Origin: Subtercola vilae
Lineage (GTDB): Bacteria > Actinomycetota > Actinomycetes > Actinomycetales > Microbacteriaceae
Assembly (NCBI RefSeq): GCF_004923255.1
Contig: NZ_QYRT01000020.1
Span: 1 to 63,877 of the forward strand
Length of the DNA: 63,877 nt
Direction: 5' to 3'
The number at the start of each line of letters is the position of its first letter. The first letter of the stretch is position 1. Under the pieces are notes generated by a model. It saw only the letters and a program-made list of their open reading frames with translations. It was not told the origin of the DNA and searched no databases. Positions 37,934 through 46,820 of the stretch are shown here, one piece after another. The translations under genes were made by a program, and so were the position numbers.

Positions 37934-38985
37934 GATCGTTTTCCGTTCGCACGCAGGGCCTGCAGCGAGACGGCTGCGGCAATGAGGATGGCGACGACAA
38001 CCTGTTTCCAGTTGGGCTCGACGCCGATGATGATGAGACCGCTGGTGACCGTGGCCAGAATGAGCGACCCGAGCACGGTGCCCGACATGCGGCCGATGCC
38101 GCCGGCGAGGGCAACACCTCCGATGACCACCGCAGCGATGGCGTCGAGCTCGTCACCGACACCAGAGGTCGGTGCGCCAGAACCGAGTCGTATATAGAGG
38201 AACATGCCCGCAAGACCGGAGAGCAACCCTGACAGCACGTAGATCTTGGTGAGGTGCCGCTTCACGTTGATTCCGGCGGCGAGGGCGGCGAACGGGTTGG
38301 AGCCGATGGCGTACGTGTAGCGACCGAACCGTGCCTTGTGCAGAAACAGGCCGGCAATGATGACGACGACGATGACCACGATGAGTGGCCACGACAACGG
38401 GCCGAGCCACGGCACGCTGAGGTCGATTGCGCTCTGTGGGCCGTCGCCGACCGGTGCGCCGCCCGTGAGCACGATCGACATGCCGCCAGCGGCGCCGAGG
38501 GTGGCCAGGGTGGCGATGAAGGGTACGAGGTGCAGCCGGTTGATCAGCAGGGAGTTGACGAAGCCGACGAACATGCCGGTCGCTGCGGCAACGAGGGTTC
38601 CGCAGAGAATGGTGATGCTGTCGCCCATGCCGGCGGCGGTCATGGCCTGCATTGCGTAGGCGGCGATGACGCCAGAGAAGCCGAGGGTTGCGCCCACCGA
38701 GAGGTCGATGCCGCCGGAGATGATGACGAAGGTCTCAGCGACGGCGATCAGGGCGACAGGGCCCCAGTCGAGAAGCACGTTGCCGAACACGTCGAGCGAG
38801 AAGAAGATGGGGTTCAAGATCGAGAAGACGACCACCATGCCGATGAGAACAAGGAGAAGGATGGTCTGCTGGTTGGTCAGGAACCCGGTCAGCCGCTCTG
38901 ACAGAGGGGTGGAGTGCGATTCGGGTGAGGCCGGCGGTCGCGGGTTCGCGCCCGGCGCCAGCTCCGGTGATTCGGTGAGTGCCAC
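37930..38985 (-). CDS. sugar ABC importer permease, FrcC/RbsC-like
   Basis: A 351-residue membrane protein with about 10 helices. The ISGGIDLSVGATLGF motif is the permease signature of the ribose/fructose class. The N-terminal 35 residues are Pro-rich and cytoplasmic. It pairs with the single-domain ATPase downstream. Confidence 0.91.
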   Translation of the reverse strand: MALTESPELAPGANPRPPASPESHSTPLSERLTGFLTNQQTILLLVLIGMVVVFSILNPIFFSLDVFGNVLLDWGPVALIAVAETFVIISGGIDLSVGATLGFSGVIAAYAMQAMTAAGMGDSITILCGTLVAAATGMFVGFVNSLLINRLHLVPFIATLATLGAAGGMSIVLTGGAPVGDGPQSAIDLSVPWLGPLSWPLIVVIVVVIIAGLFLHKARFGRYTYAIGSNPFAALAAGINVKRHLTKIYVLSGLLSGLAGMFLYIRLGSGAPTSGVGDELDAIAAVVIGGVALAGGIGRMSGTVLGSLILATVTSGLIIIGVEPNWKQVVVAILIAAAVSLQALRANGKRS

Positions 38986-39099
38986 AGTGTGCCTTTCGCG
39001 TCGTTGAACGCCGTTCGTGAAGAAAGTGTGGGGGGTGCGCCGGCACAGATTGGTGACCGCGCCGGCGCACGGGATGAAGCGGGGATGAAGCGGGTGGTA

Positions 39100-40104
39100 C
39101 TACTGAACGTAGGTGTACTTCGTCAGGTCAGCAGCCGACGTGTCTTTGTTCATGGTGATGTTGGGCAGCGTGACCTTGGCAGCGATGCTCGACTTGCCGG
39201 TCTGAATGAACGACTGGCACGCGTCGATGGCCTGTTTTGCCTCTTCGGCCGGGTTCTGGGCGATGAGAGCGGTGAAGACGCCCTTCGCGATGAGATCGAC
39301 ATTGGTCTTGTAGGCGTCGTAGCCGATCAGGGCGACCTTGCCCGTGAGGCCCTTGGCCTGCAGGGCTGACGATGCGCCGGTGGCGTTGGTACCGTCGATG
39401 GCGAAGATGCCCGCCAGGTCGGGGTACTTGGTCAACCAGTTGCTGACGTTGCTGTTGGCGGTCGCGGGCTGCGACTGCGAGTAGGCCGTGTCGACGACGG
39501 TGACGCCCGGGTACTTCGCGGCCAGCTGGTCTTCGAAGCCCTTGAGGCGGTCGACGTTCGTGGTGGCGGTGGCCGAGGTGAGGCCGGCCACGACCTTGTA
39601 GCTGCCGCCTGCCTTGTAGCCGATGGCGGTGGCCATCTGGTCTGCCGCGGCAGCGCCGCCCTGGGTGTTGTCACCCGTGATGAATGACACAACGTTACTG
39701 AGATCGGTGACGTGGGTGTCGACGTTCACCACAGGAATCTTGGCTGCGGTGGCCTTGGCCACTGATGCCTGCAGGGCGTCGGGGTCTGTCGGGATGAGGA
39801 CGAGGCAGTCGGGCTTCTGCGCCAGTACCTGATCGACGATCGGAATCTGCGTGGCGGGGGAGTAGAGCGAGGGATCGCCCTGCCAGATCAGCTTGTCGCC
39901 GTTGGCGGAGGTCTCGGCGGTCGCGCCGACCTTCATGGCCTTGAAGAACGGGTCGGCTTCTGCGCCCATGACAAAAGCAATGGTCAGCGACTTCGCGCCG
40001 GGGGTCGAGGGTGTTGCGGTTGTCGTGCTGCTACAAGCTGACGCCACCAGCAGCAACGAGGTTGCAATGCTGACTGCTCCGACGGTTTGGATGATGCGCT
40101 TCAT
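39100..40104 (-). CDS. sugar-binding lipoprotein, FrcB/RbsB-like
   Basis: Periplasmic-binding-protein type 1 fold of 334 residues. The lipobox is LVASAC with C24. The fold is seen in IVDQVLAQKPDCLVLIPTDPDAL and GIFAIDGTNATGASSALQAKG. ATG 40104 has AAGGAGAG just upstream, so the open frame up to 40155 is not used. First gene of the minus-strand operon under the twin palindromes. Sugar likely fructose or ribose-like. Confidence 0.9.
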   Translation of the reverse strand: MKRIIQTVGAVSIATSLLLVASACSSTTTATPSTPGAKSLTIAFVMGAEADPFFKAMKVGATAETSANGDKLIWQGDPSLYSPATQIPIVDQVLAQKPDCLVLIPTDPDALQASVAKATAAKIPVVNVDTHVTDLSNVVSFITGDNTQGGAAAADQMATAIGYKAGGSYKVVAGLTSATATTNVDRLKGFEDQLAAKYPGVTVVDTAYSQSQPATANSNVSNWLTKYPDLAGIFAIDGTNATGASSALQAKGLTGKVALIGYDAYKTNVDLIAKGVFTALIAQNPAEEAKQAIDACQSFIQTGKSSIAAKVTLPNITMNKDTSAADLTKYTYVQ

Positions 40105-40201
40105 TGCGGTGACTCTCCTTTGAGTGCGAGCTGGCGGCCGGTCTTCGGTCGTCATACTCGCCGTGCTGCTGCGGGTTCGTGGAATATCATGACAGTTGCA
40201 A

Positions 40202-40238
40202 TGAGATCGATCTCAACAATAAGGTGAGATCGATCTCG
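40202..40238. promoter_or_regulatory. twin LacI-family operators
   Basis: The perfect 14-bp palindrome TGAGATCGATCTCA (40202-40215) and a one-base variant ending in G (40225-40238) are 23 bp apart centre to centre. The central CG is the mark of LacI-family operators. They lie between the binding-protein gene and the divergent LacI gene, so they probably control both. Confidence 0.85.
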
Positions 40239-40300
40239 GTGATGATGGGTATGATCATCACACCGTTCATCCTCGCTGTCAAACCATCTGGAAAAACGCA

Positions 40301-41371
40301 ATGACACAATCGGCCAAAGGCGCCCTGCCCACCATCACTGATGTGGCGAACCATGCAGGCGTCTCCCGTGCCACCACGTCACGGGCCCTCAGCAACTACG
40401 GAGTCGTGAACGCGGCCACGCGGGCAAGGGTGCTTGAGAGCGCAGCCGAACTGGGCTACGTGCCCAACGTTCTGGCCCGCTCGATGCGTGCCGGCAGCAC
40501 GCACACGCTGGGGCTGATCATCGCCGAAGTGGGTCTGAGCGTGTTCGATCTGGCCATGCGATCGGTCATCGAATCTGCCCGTCTCGAGGACTACCAGGTG
40601 CTGGTCACGAACACGAACGAAGACCTGCGTGCCGAGCGAACGTCGGTTCGGGTGATGCTCGAGAAGCAGGTCGACGGCCTGATCGTGGTGCCCAGCTCGG
40701 TCGATGAGCTCGAATTTCTCAGCAAGGCCGACCTCAAAGGCAAGCCGGTCACTCTGCTCGACCGCTCTCTCGATTCTCTCGGTATCGCGAGTGTGACCGC
40801 CGACAACCTGCAGGGCACACGAGATGCGGTCGAGCACATGCAGGCGCTCGGCCATACGAAGATCGGGTTGATTGTGGTCACCGCGAACCTTTCGGGCGAG
40901 ACGGGCGAGCGACCCGCGGGGCTCATCACGACCATCCATGACCGGGTCGAAGGCTACTACCGCGCGATGGCCGACGCCGGCATCGACATCGACCCCGCCT
41001 GGGTTCGCTACTGCGGTGATGCAGACGAGTCAGCGACGCAGGCCGTGAACACCATTCTCGATGCCGAGAACCCGCCTACCGCCCTGATCGCCTCCAACGC
41101 CAACATGTCGCTCGCTGTTCTGCGGGTGGCAAAAAAACGTGGTCTGGTCATCGGCGACGACCTCTCTCTCGTCGGATTCGACGATGCGCCGTGGGCTGCC
41201 GTTCTCACGCCGGCACTCACGGTCGTCGACCTGCCGATCGAGCAGATGGCGAAGGCAGCCGTCGACAACCTGCTGGCCCAGATTCGTAATCCCGACGCCG
41301 AACCCACGTCTGTCGTCTTGCCCACCCGCCTGCTGATCAGAGACTCGGTACGAGACCTGTCGACCGCGTAG
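40301..41371 (+). CDS. LacI-family transcriptional repressor
   Basis: The protein has 356 residues. The N-terminal helix-turn-helix and hinge are ITDVANHAGVSRATTSRAL and LESAAELGYVPNVLARSMR. The periplasmic-binding-like effector domain follows (TLGLIIAEVG, GLIVVPSSVDELE, VGFDDAPWA). It likely represses the divergent Frc-like importer and its own cluster, released by the sugar or its phosphate. Confidence 0.92.
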   Translation: MTQSAKGALPTITDVANHAGVSRATTSRALSNYGVVNAATRARVLESAAELGYVPNVLARSMRAGSTHTLGLIIAEVGLSVFDLAMRSVIESARLEDYQVLVTNTNEDLRAERTSVRVMLEKQVDGLIVVPSSVDELEFLSKADLKGKPVTLLDRSLDSLGIASVTADNLQGTRDAVEHMQALGHTKIGLIVVTANLSGETGERPAGLITTIHDRVEGYYRAMADAGIDIDPAWVRYCGDADESATQAVNTILDAENPPTALIASNANMSLAVLRVAKKRGLVIGDDLSLVGFDDAPWAAVLTPALTVVDLPIEQMAKAAVDNLLAQIRNPDAEPTSVVLPTRLLIRDSVRDLSTA

Positions 41372-41433
41372 GCCCCGCCGCGCTCGACGACCTCGCACAC
41401 ACCTTCGACCGCACCAAGAGAATCGATGCCTGC

Positions 41434-41745
41434 ATGACCGTCTCCCTCTATGCCGAGTTCACCGCCACCGCGGGAAACGAACCGGCCGTGTACCAACTCA
41501 TCACCGACTTCGCCAGCGCAGTGCGAGCCGAACCCGGCAATCTGCGATTCGACCCGCACTTTCGTGACGACAACCCGATGACCATTTTCGTGTACGAACA
41601 ATATTCTGACCAGACAGCGTTCGACTCACACCTCGCCAGCGCCCACGGCATTGCCTTCAACACCGAACTCGCGCCGCTGGTGAGCGGGGGAGGCTCGACC
41701 CTGACCATGCTCAAAACGATCGGTGAGACCAATGACAACTTCTAG
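41434..41745 (+). CDS. antibiotic-biosynthesis-monooxygenase (ABM) domain protein
   Basis: A 103-residue dimeric alpha/beta-barrel protein. It resembles YgiN and LsrG (YAEFTATAGNEPAVYQLI; RFDPHFRDDNPMTIFVYEQY). Members are quinol monooxygenases or isomerases of phosphorylated sugars such as LsrG. Its place between a LacI gene and a sugar kinase hints at a sugar-phosphate role, but this is inference. It overlaps the kinase gene by 14 nt. Confidence 0.82.
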   Translation: MTVSLYAEFTATAGNEPAVYQLITDFASAVRAEPGNLRFDPHFRDDNPMTIFVYEQYSDQTAFDSHLASAHGIAFNTELAPLVSGGGSTLTMLKTIGETNDNF

Positions 41746-42679
41746 CCCCGCCCCCGCCGCTGACGCCGCCTCGGTAGTCGTTGTCGGCGAGGCCCTGACA
41801 GACATCGTTCAGCGCCAGCACGAGGTCACCGAGCATCCCGGCGGATCGCCCATGAACGTCGCCATCGGCCTCGCCCGGCTCGGCGACGAGGTAGAACTGG
41901 TGACGCGCATCGGTAGCGACGAGCGAGGGGCCGCTCTCACGAGCCACATCGAAGAATCGGGAGTCACGTTCTTTCCCGGCTCGATCGTCGACGAGGCCAC
42001 GTCGACCGGCACCGCGGTGCTCGACGAGACCGGCGCGGCCCGGTACGAGTTCGACATTCGTTGGTCGCTCGACTTCGTCGACCAGCTGTCGCCGGCTGCC
42101 CTGGTGCACACGGGCTCGATCGCCGCGTATCTCAGCCCCGGAGCCGCCGATGTTCTGCGACTGCTGACGGCTACGCCGGCATCGACTATCGTCACCTTCG
42201 ACCCGAACGTGCGCCCGTCTCTTCTCGGCACGCCCGACACCGAACGCCGCACCGCTGAGAACCTGATGGCGGTGTCGAACGTCGTGAAACTCAGCGACGA
42301 AGATGCCGAGTGGCTGTACCCGGGGGTGCCGCAGAGCGAAGTGCTCGACCACATTCGCACGTTCGGCCCCGCGCTTGCGATCATGACGCGGGGGGCATCC
42401 GGTGCCCTTCTCTCGAGCAGCCGCGCGAACATCACCGTTCCCGGCCGAACGGTTGTCGTCGCCGACACCATCGGTGCGGGCGACTCCTTCATGAGCGCGG
42501 TCATCCATGTGCTGCTCCGGATGCTCGCCGACGGCACCACGCCAGAGTCGATCTGTGACGGCTCGGCTTTCACCCTGGCCGCGCTCACCGACATCGGCGC
42601 GTTCGCTGTCGAATGCGCTGCGGTCACCGTCTCGCGCGCAGGAGCCAACCCGCCGCACCTCACAGACGTCACGGGGTAG
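41732..42679 (+). CDS. PfkB-family sugar kinase (fructokinase/ribokinase-like)
   Basis: The protein has 315 residues. VVGEALTDIVQ and GGSPMNVAIGLARLG are the N-terminal signature, and DTIGAGDSFMSAVI holds the catalytic Asp of the PfkB C-terminal signature. It probably phosphorylates the sugar brought in by the Frc-like importer. ATG 41732 lies inside the ABM gene; GTG 41723 is an alternative. Confidence 0.9.
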   Translation: MTTSSPAPAADAASVVVVGEALTDIVQRQHEVTEHPGGSPMNVAIGLARLGDEVELVTRIGSDERGAALTSHIEESGVTFFPGSIVDEATSTGTAVLDETGAARYEFDIRWSLDFVDQLSPAALVHTGSIAAYLSPGAADVLRLLTATPASTIVTFDPNVRPSLLGTPDTERRTAENLMAVSNVVKLSDEDAEWLYPGVPQSEVLDHIRTFGPALAIMTRGASGALLSSSRANITVPGRTVVVADTIGAGDSFMSAVIHVLLRMLADGTTPESICDGSAFTLAALTDIGAFAVECAAVTVSRAGANPPHLTDVTG

Positions 42680-42745
42680 GGAGCACCGTGGGCGACGGCC
42701 TGCGGGGGTAATGCGCCCGAAACAAAGCACGCCTATGGTCATCGT

Positions 42746-43132
42746 GTGACTGTTCCCGACCCCGACCTGACACTCGAGTTGCTCGCGGCGCTGTCGACCC
42801 ATCTTGGGCTCGAACTCTCGGGCCGGTCGGTCACGATGGCCGACGGTGTTCGGCTGCAGATCGATGGCGTCGACGAATCGGGCCGGCTGCTGGTTCAGTG
42901 CGTTGCGAGTTCGGGTGTTGTGAAGTCGACGCAGCGCAACAAGGCCATGGCCGACGCCCTCAAGCTGGTCTGGCTTCGTTCGACACTTTTCGTGGGCGCC
43001 CGCGTGGCCCTCTGCATCAGCGAACCGGTGGGGCGCTTCTTCACCAAACCGGCGTGGCTCGCCCAGGCGGTGGCCGACCTGCACGTCGAGGTGTACGTCG
43101 TGGCGGCCGGCGGCCGCGTCGAACGGCTCTAG
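42746..43132 (+). CDS. hypothetical protein, 128 residues
   Basis: A soluble alpha/beta protein. Features: ELLAALSTHLGLEL at the N-terminus, a Lys/Arg-rich helix KSTQRNKAMADALKLVWLR, and RVALCISEPVGRFFTKPAWL. I recognise no named domain. Codon use is normal for the window. It has its own promoter space and is not coupled to its neighbours. Function unknown. Confidence 0.7.
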   Translation: MTVPDPDLTLELLAALSTHLGLELSGRSVTMADGVRLQIDGVDESGRLLVQCVASSGVVKSTQRNKAMADALKLVWLRSTLFVGARVALCISEPVGRFFTKPAWLAQAVADLHVEVYVVAAGGRVERL

Positions 43133-43194
43133 CCGTACCGCACGAGGCGAAAAGCTCCGCGCCCCTCGAAAATCGTCGCGATTCGAAAAGTCAC

Positions 43195-43249
43195 ACGCTC
43201 GAAACACGAGCGTACGTTCTTTGTAACAGGGCACCCCTAACGTTATGAA
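43195..43249 (+). promoter_or_regulatory. promoter and palindrome of the flavin-monooxygenase operon
   Basis: A -35-like TTGTAA (43221-43226) and -10-like TATGAA (43244-43249) are 17 bp apart. Just upstream is the inverted repeat ACGCTCG-aaaca-CGAGCGT (43195-43213), placed where an activator would bind. It is 90 nt before the flavin-reductase gene. Confidence 0.5.
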
Positions 43250-43341
43250 TGTCAACGATCCCGCGGGCCGTCGACATCTGCTTCCGCCCGCCTCTCCCGT
43301 CGTCTCAATGCATTTCAACGAGAAGAACACCGGAGGGCCAT

Positions 43342-43845
43342 ATGGGCCACGCATTTAACGAGGTCACACTCGAATCAGACCACGACCCCGCCCTGTTGCG
43401 GAGGGCGTTGTCGCAGCTCGCCACGTCTGTGACGGTCGTCACCACAACCCACGAGGGGCGTCAGCACGGCTTCACTGCGAACAGCTTCACGTCGGTTTCG
43501 GTGAACCCGCCTTTGGTGCTCGCATGCCTCGCCGACACTGCTGAGTGTTACGACGCGTTCAGCCAGACCGACCGGGTGGCGATCAATGTGTTGAGCGAGG
43601 GGCAGGCAGAGCATGCCCGGCTGTTCGCCACTCGCGGCGCAGACAAGTTCGGCCAGGTCGAGGTCGATTCCGGCCGATTCGGTGTGCCGGTCATCCGGGG
43701 CGCCATGGTGACCATCGAGGGAACCATTCACGACCGGGTCGTGGCCGGCGACCATCTGATGATTCTGGTGCGGGTGGAGCACGTGAGTCTCGACGACTCT
43801 GCCCCGCTCACATATCAGGCTCGTGCGTTCAAGAAGCTGGGTTGA
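43342..43845 (+). CDS. flavin reductase (FMN/NAD(P)H), RutF/HpaC type
   Basis: A 167-residue flavin-reductase-domain protein. The key motif HGFTANSFTSVSVNPPLVLACL binds FMN. RVAINVLSEGQ and HLMILVRVEHVSL are also typical. It supplies reduced FMN to the two monooxygenases encoded downstream. ATG 43342 has GGAGGG at 43332-43337, so the upstream open frame (to 43249) is untranslated leader. First gene of the operon. Confidence 0.9.
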   Translation: MGHAFNEVTLESDHDPALLRRALSQLATSVTVVTTTHEGRQHGFTANSFTSVSVNPPLVLACLADTAECYDAFSQTDRVAINVLSEGQAEHARLFATRGADKFGQVEVDSGRFGVPVIRGAMVTIEGTIHDRVVAGDHLMILVRVEHVSLDDSAPLTYQARAFKKLG

Positions 43846-43850
43846 GGCCG

Positions 43851-44711
43851 ATGACGAATACCCACAGTGCCGGCGCTTCGCTGGAGTACGCGTCTCCTGA
43901 CGAGATCGTGGTCTCTGACGCGCTGAAGGTCTACGGTTCGGGTGCGGGCGAGGTAACGGCCCTGTCGCACGTCGATCTGACGGTCAAACGAGGCCAGTTC
44001 GTGAGCGTGATCGGCCCGAGCGGCTGCGGAAAGTCGACCATGCTGCGCATGATCGCCGGGCTCGAACAGCCAGACTCCGGCGAGGTGAGCGTGTTCGGCG
44101 CCCACCCCGACGAGGCGTGTGCTGCAAAGATGATCGGCTTCGTGCCGCAGGTTCCTGCACTGCTGCCCTGGCTGAGCGTGCTCGGCAACGTCACCATTCC
44201 TTCGAAGGTGAACAGGCGAGCGGATGCCCTGCGGCGCACTCTGCCCGGTCACGTCGCCCGGCCCGCCACTGACCCCCGGGTGTTGCTGACCAAACTCGGT
44301 CTCGGTGACGCCATCGACCGGCTGCCGCACCAGCTTTCGGGCGGCATGCAGCAGCGCGTGGCCATTGCCCGAGCGTTCTCGATTCAGGCCGACGTGCTGC
44401 TGATGGACGAGCCCTTCTCTGCCCTCGACGAGTTCACCCGTGAAGCAATTCAGGTGCAGCTGCTCGAACTGTGGGAGCAGATGCGAACCACGGTGGTGTT
44501 CGTCACGCACTCCGTCTCTGAAGCGGTCGTGCTCTCAGATGTGGTTGTCGTGATGTCTGCGCGGCCGGGGCGAATCGAGGCCGTCATCCCGATCGATCTA
44601 CCGAGACCCAGGCGGCAGGGCCTGCTCGAAGCGGCCGCGATGCACGAATACGAAGACCTCATCCGCGAGAAGCTGCAGACGGCCTGGGCGTCAGGGCCGG
44701 TTGTGCGATGA
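43851..44711 (+). CDS. ABC importer ATPase, NitT/TauT/ThiZ type
   Basis: The protein has 286 residues. Walker A GPSGCGKSTMLRM, signature QLSGGMQQRVAIAR, Walker B VLLMDEPFSALDEF and H-loop VTHSVSEAV are all present. This class powers uptake of nitrate, sulfonates or thiamine pyrimidines. A 35-residue insert with VNRRADALRRTL precedes the signature. It overlaps the permease gene by 4 nt. Confidence 0.9.
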   Translation: MTNTHSAGASLEYASPDEIVVSDALKVYGSGAGEVTALSHVDLTVKRGQFVSVIGPSGCGKSTMLRMIAGLEQPDSGEVSVFGAHPDEACAAKMIGFVPQVPALLPWLSVLGNVTIPSKVNRRADALRRTLPGHVARPATDPRVLLTKLGLGDAIDRLPHQLSGGMQQRVAIARAFSIQADVLLMDEPFSALDEFTREAIQVQLLELWEQMRTTVVFVTHSVSEAVVLSDVVVVMSARPGRIEAVIPIDLPRPRRQGLLEAAAMHEYEDLIREKLQTAWASGPVVR

Positions 44712-45586
44712 CCCAGCAGATGAATTCGTCAGTGATCCGCTCGTCTTCGGCGACCCGCTCTTCCTCGTCGTCTCCCACCCGTTCCTCTCCGGTGGCTCGC
44801 TCGTCTGGGGCGACCCGCTCACCGTGGCGGCCGCGCGTCTGGGCGCCCGCCGTCATCGCCATTCTGATCGCAGCACTGGTGTGGGAATACGTGGCGACGA
44901 ACAACACATATCTCCTGCCTCGGCTCGGCACCATCGGGCAGGCCCTCGCGACGCAGCCGGCTTTCTTTCTCGACAACGCCTGGGTGACACTCTCTGAGGC
45001 GCTGGTGGGCCTCGTGATCGGGTTCGTGGCCGCCTTCGTGGTGGCTGTGCTCGTCACGGAGTCGGGCATTCTGCGCCGCGCCATCATGCCGCTCGCCGTG
45101 GTGCTGAACGTCACGCCGGTGGTTGCCATCGCACCTGCACTGGTCGTCGCGTTCGGCTTCGGGCCGGCGCCGAAGCTCATCGTCACCGCGCTCATCACCT
45201 TCTTTCCCATCCTGATGAACGTGATCACTGGGCTGAACTCGGTGTCGCCACCGATTCTGCAGGTCTTCTCGACCCTGCGGGCGAACCGGTTCGAGGTGCT
45301 CACCCGGCTGCGACTGCCGTCGAGCCTGCCCTATGTCTTCGCGGCACTGAAGGTGGTCTTCCCGCTCTCGGTCGTCGGCGCGGTCGTCGCCGAATTCTCG
45401 GCGCCGGGAGCCGCGAAGGGGCTCGGCACCGTCATCAGCGTCGCGTCGTCGAACTCGCGCCTCGCTGTGGTCTACGCGGCGATCGCGTGCCTGGCCCTGA
45501 TGGGCGCGGCGCTGCTTCTGCTCATCACTCTGCTCGAGAAGCGCGTCTTGCGCTGGCACGAATCCCAGCTTCTGAAACGCGAGTGA
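44708..45586 (+). CDS. ABC importer permease, SsuC/TauC/ThiX type
   Basis: A 292-residue membrane protein. After a Ser/Arg-rich N-terminus of about 45 residues come six helices. The coupling loop STLRANRFEVLTRLRLPSSLP is normal. The Ser-rich start with RSSSATRSSSSSPTRSS is unusual; a later start cannot be excluded. Confidence 0.9.
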   Translation: MTQQMNSSVIRSSSATRSSSSSPTRSSPVARSSGATRSPWRPRVWAPAVIAILIAALVWEYVATNNTYLLPRLGTIGQALATQPAFFLDNAWVTLSEALVGLVIGFVAAFVVAVLVTESGILRRAIMPLAVVLNVTPVVAIAPALVVAFGFGPAPKLIVTALITFFPILMNVITGLNSVSPPILQVFSTLRANRFEVLTRLRLPSSLPYVFAALKVVFPLSVVGAVVAEFSAPGAAKGLGTVISVASSNSRLAVVYAAIACLALMGAALLLLITLLEKRVLRWHESQLLKRE

Positions 45587-45687
45587 GCGCGCGCGCCCGC
45601 TAGCGGCGCGTCCGGCCTCTCGTTCCTCGGCTTCGCCCGACAGACACGCACCACATTCCTCATAACCCACCCCACTAGGAGACAGCT

Positions 45688-46788
45688 ATGCCTACTCGAC
45701 GTACTCTTCGCCTCACTCAGGTGGCCGCGCTCGCCGCCGCTGCTGCACTTGCCCTGACCGGATGCTCGACTGCGAGCTCGTCGGCCCCCGCTGCCTCGTC
45801 GGCTTCGGCCATCTCGGCCGAACGCTGCGCAGCGAACAAAGCTGCCGGCCCCATCACCTACGTCACCGGTTTTCAGTACCAGGCCTCGGCGTCGATCCTC
45901 GACGTGCTCGCTGCGAAGAAGCTCGGCTACTTCGACGCGCTGTGCCTGAATGTCACCATTCAGCCGGGCACCGGCGACACCGCCGGCAACTCACAGCTCG
46001 TCGCGGCGGGCACGGCAACGCTCACTGACGTGGGCGGCGACTCCGACCTGCTGCTGGCGCACTCGAACGGTGTCGACGTGACGGGCATCGCGACGTACGG
46101 CCAGGTTCCCATCACCACCCTGATGACGGCGACCTCGATCACCGACCTCAAACAGCTCGAGGGAACAACGCTCGGCCAGAAGGGCCAGCTGCCGCCGGAG
46201 ATTCAGGCGATGCTGGTGAAGAAGGGGGTCGACGTCTCGAAGATCACCCAGGTCACGGTGGGCTACGACCCGAGCATCCTGCCCCGCGGCCAGGTGCAGT
46301 CGCTCACCGGCTACAAGTCGAGCGAGCCGCTGACGCTGAAAGCTGCCGGTGACACGATCACGCAGTGGAACCCCGAAGACTACGGAATTCCGGGAACGTT
46401 CGGCACGGTCGTCGCCAACCCTGCCTTCGTGAAAGCCAACGCCACGGCGACACAGGATTTCTTGCGCGCCTCGTTTCACGCTTACGACTACTGCCTGACG
46501 AATGCATCTGAGTGCGTCGGTTTTGCCGCTGACCTGGCCGGTGGGGGAGCCAGCTACGACGTCGATCACAACGTTCAGGTGTGGCAGACCGAGACGGCTC
46601 TCGTCACCAAATCTGAGCCCGCGGGTACGCCCCTGGGGTCGCTGAATACCACGCTCATGGCGAAGGAGGCCCAGTTTCTGCTTGACAGCAAGCAGCTGAC
46701 GGCCCTGCCCGATGTGAGCACTTTCACTGACCCGTCATTCGTTTCGGCGATCTACACGGGCACCGACCTGATCTGGCCGGCGCCGTAA
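45688..46788 (+). CDS. NMT1/THI5-like substrate-binding lipoprotein
   Basis: The protein has 366 residues. The lipobox ALTGC gives C26. Fold segments include VTGFQYQASASILDVLAAKKLGYF and TIQPGTGDTAGNSQLVAAGTA, as in ThiY/SsuA-type binding proteins. The ligand is likely a small N-heterocycle or sulfonate. Start ATG follows TAGGAGA. Confidence 0.87.
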   Translation: MPTRRTLRLTQVAALAAAAALALTGCSTASSSAPAASSASAISAERCAANKAAGPITYVTGFQYQASASILDVLAAKKLGYFDALCLNVTIQPGTGDTAGNSQLVAAGTATLTDVGGDSDLLLAHSNGVDVTGIATYGQVPITTLMTATSITDLKQLEGTTLGQKGQLPPEIQAMLVKKGVDVSKITQVTVGYDPSILPRGQVQSLTGYKSSEPLTLKAAGDTITQWNPEDYGIPGTFGTVVANPAFVKANATATQDFLRASFHAYDYCLTNASECVGFAADLAGGGASYDVDHNVQVWQTETALVTKSEPAGTPLGSLNTTLMAKEAQFLLDSKQLTALPDVSTFTDPSFVSAIYTGTDLIWPAP

Positions 46789-46820
46789 CCTCTCACCGCA
46801 CGAAGAAGGAGCACCACACC

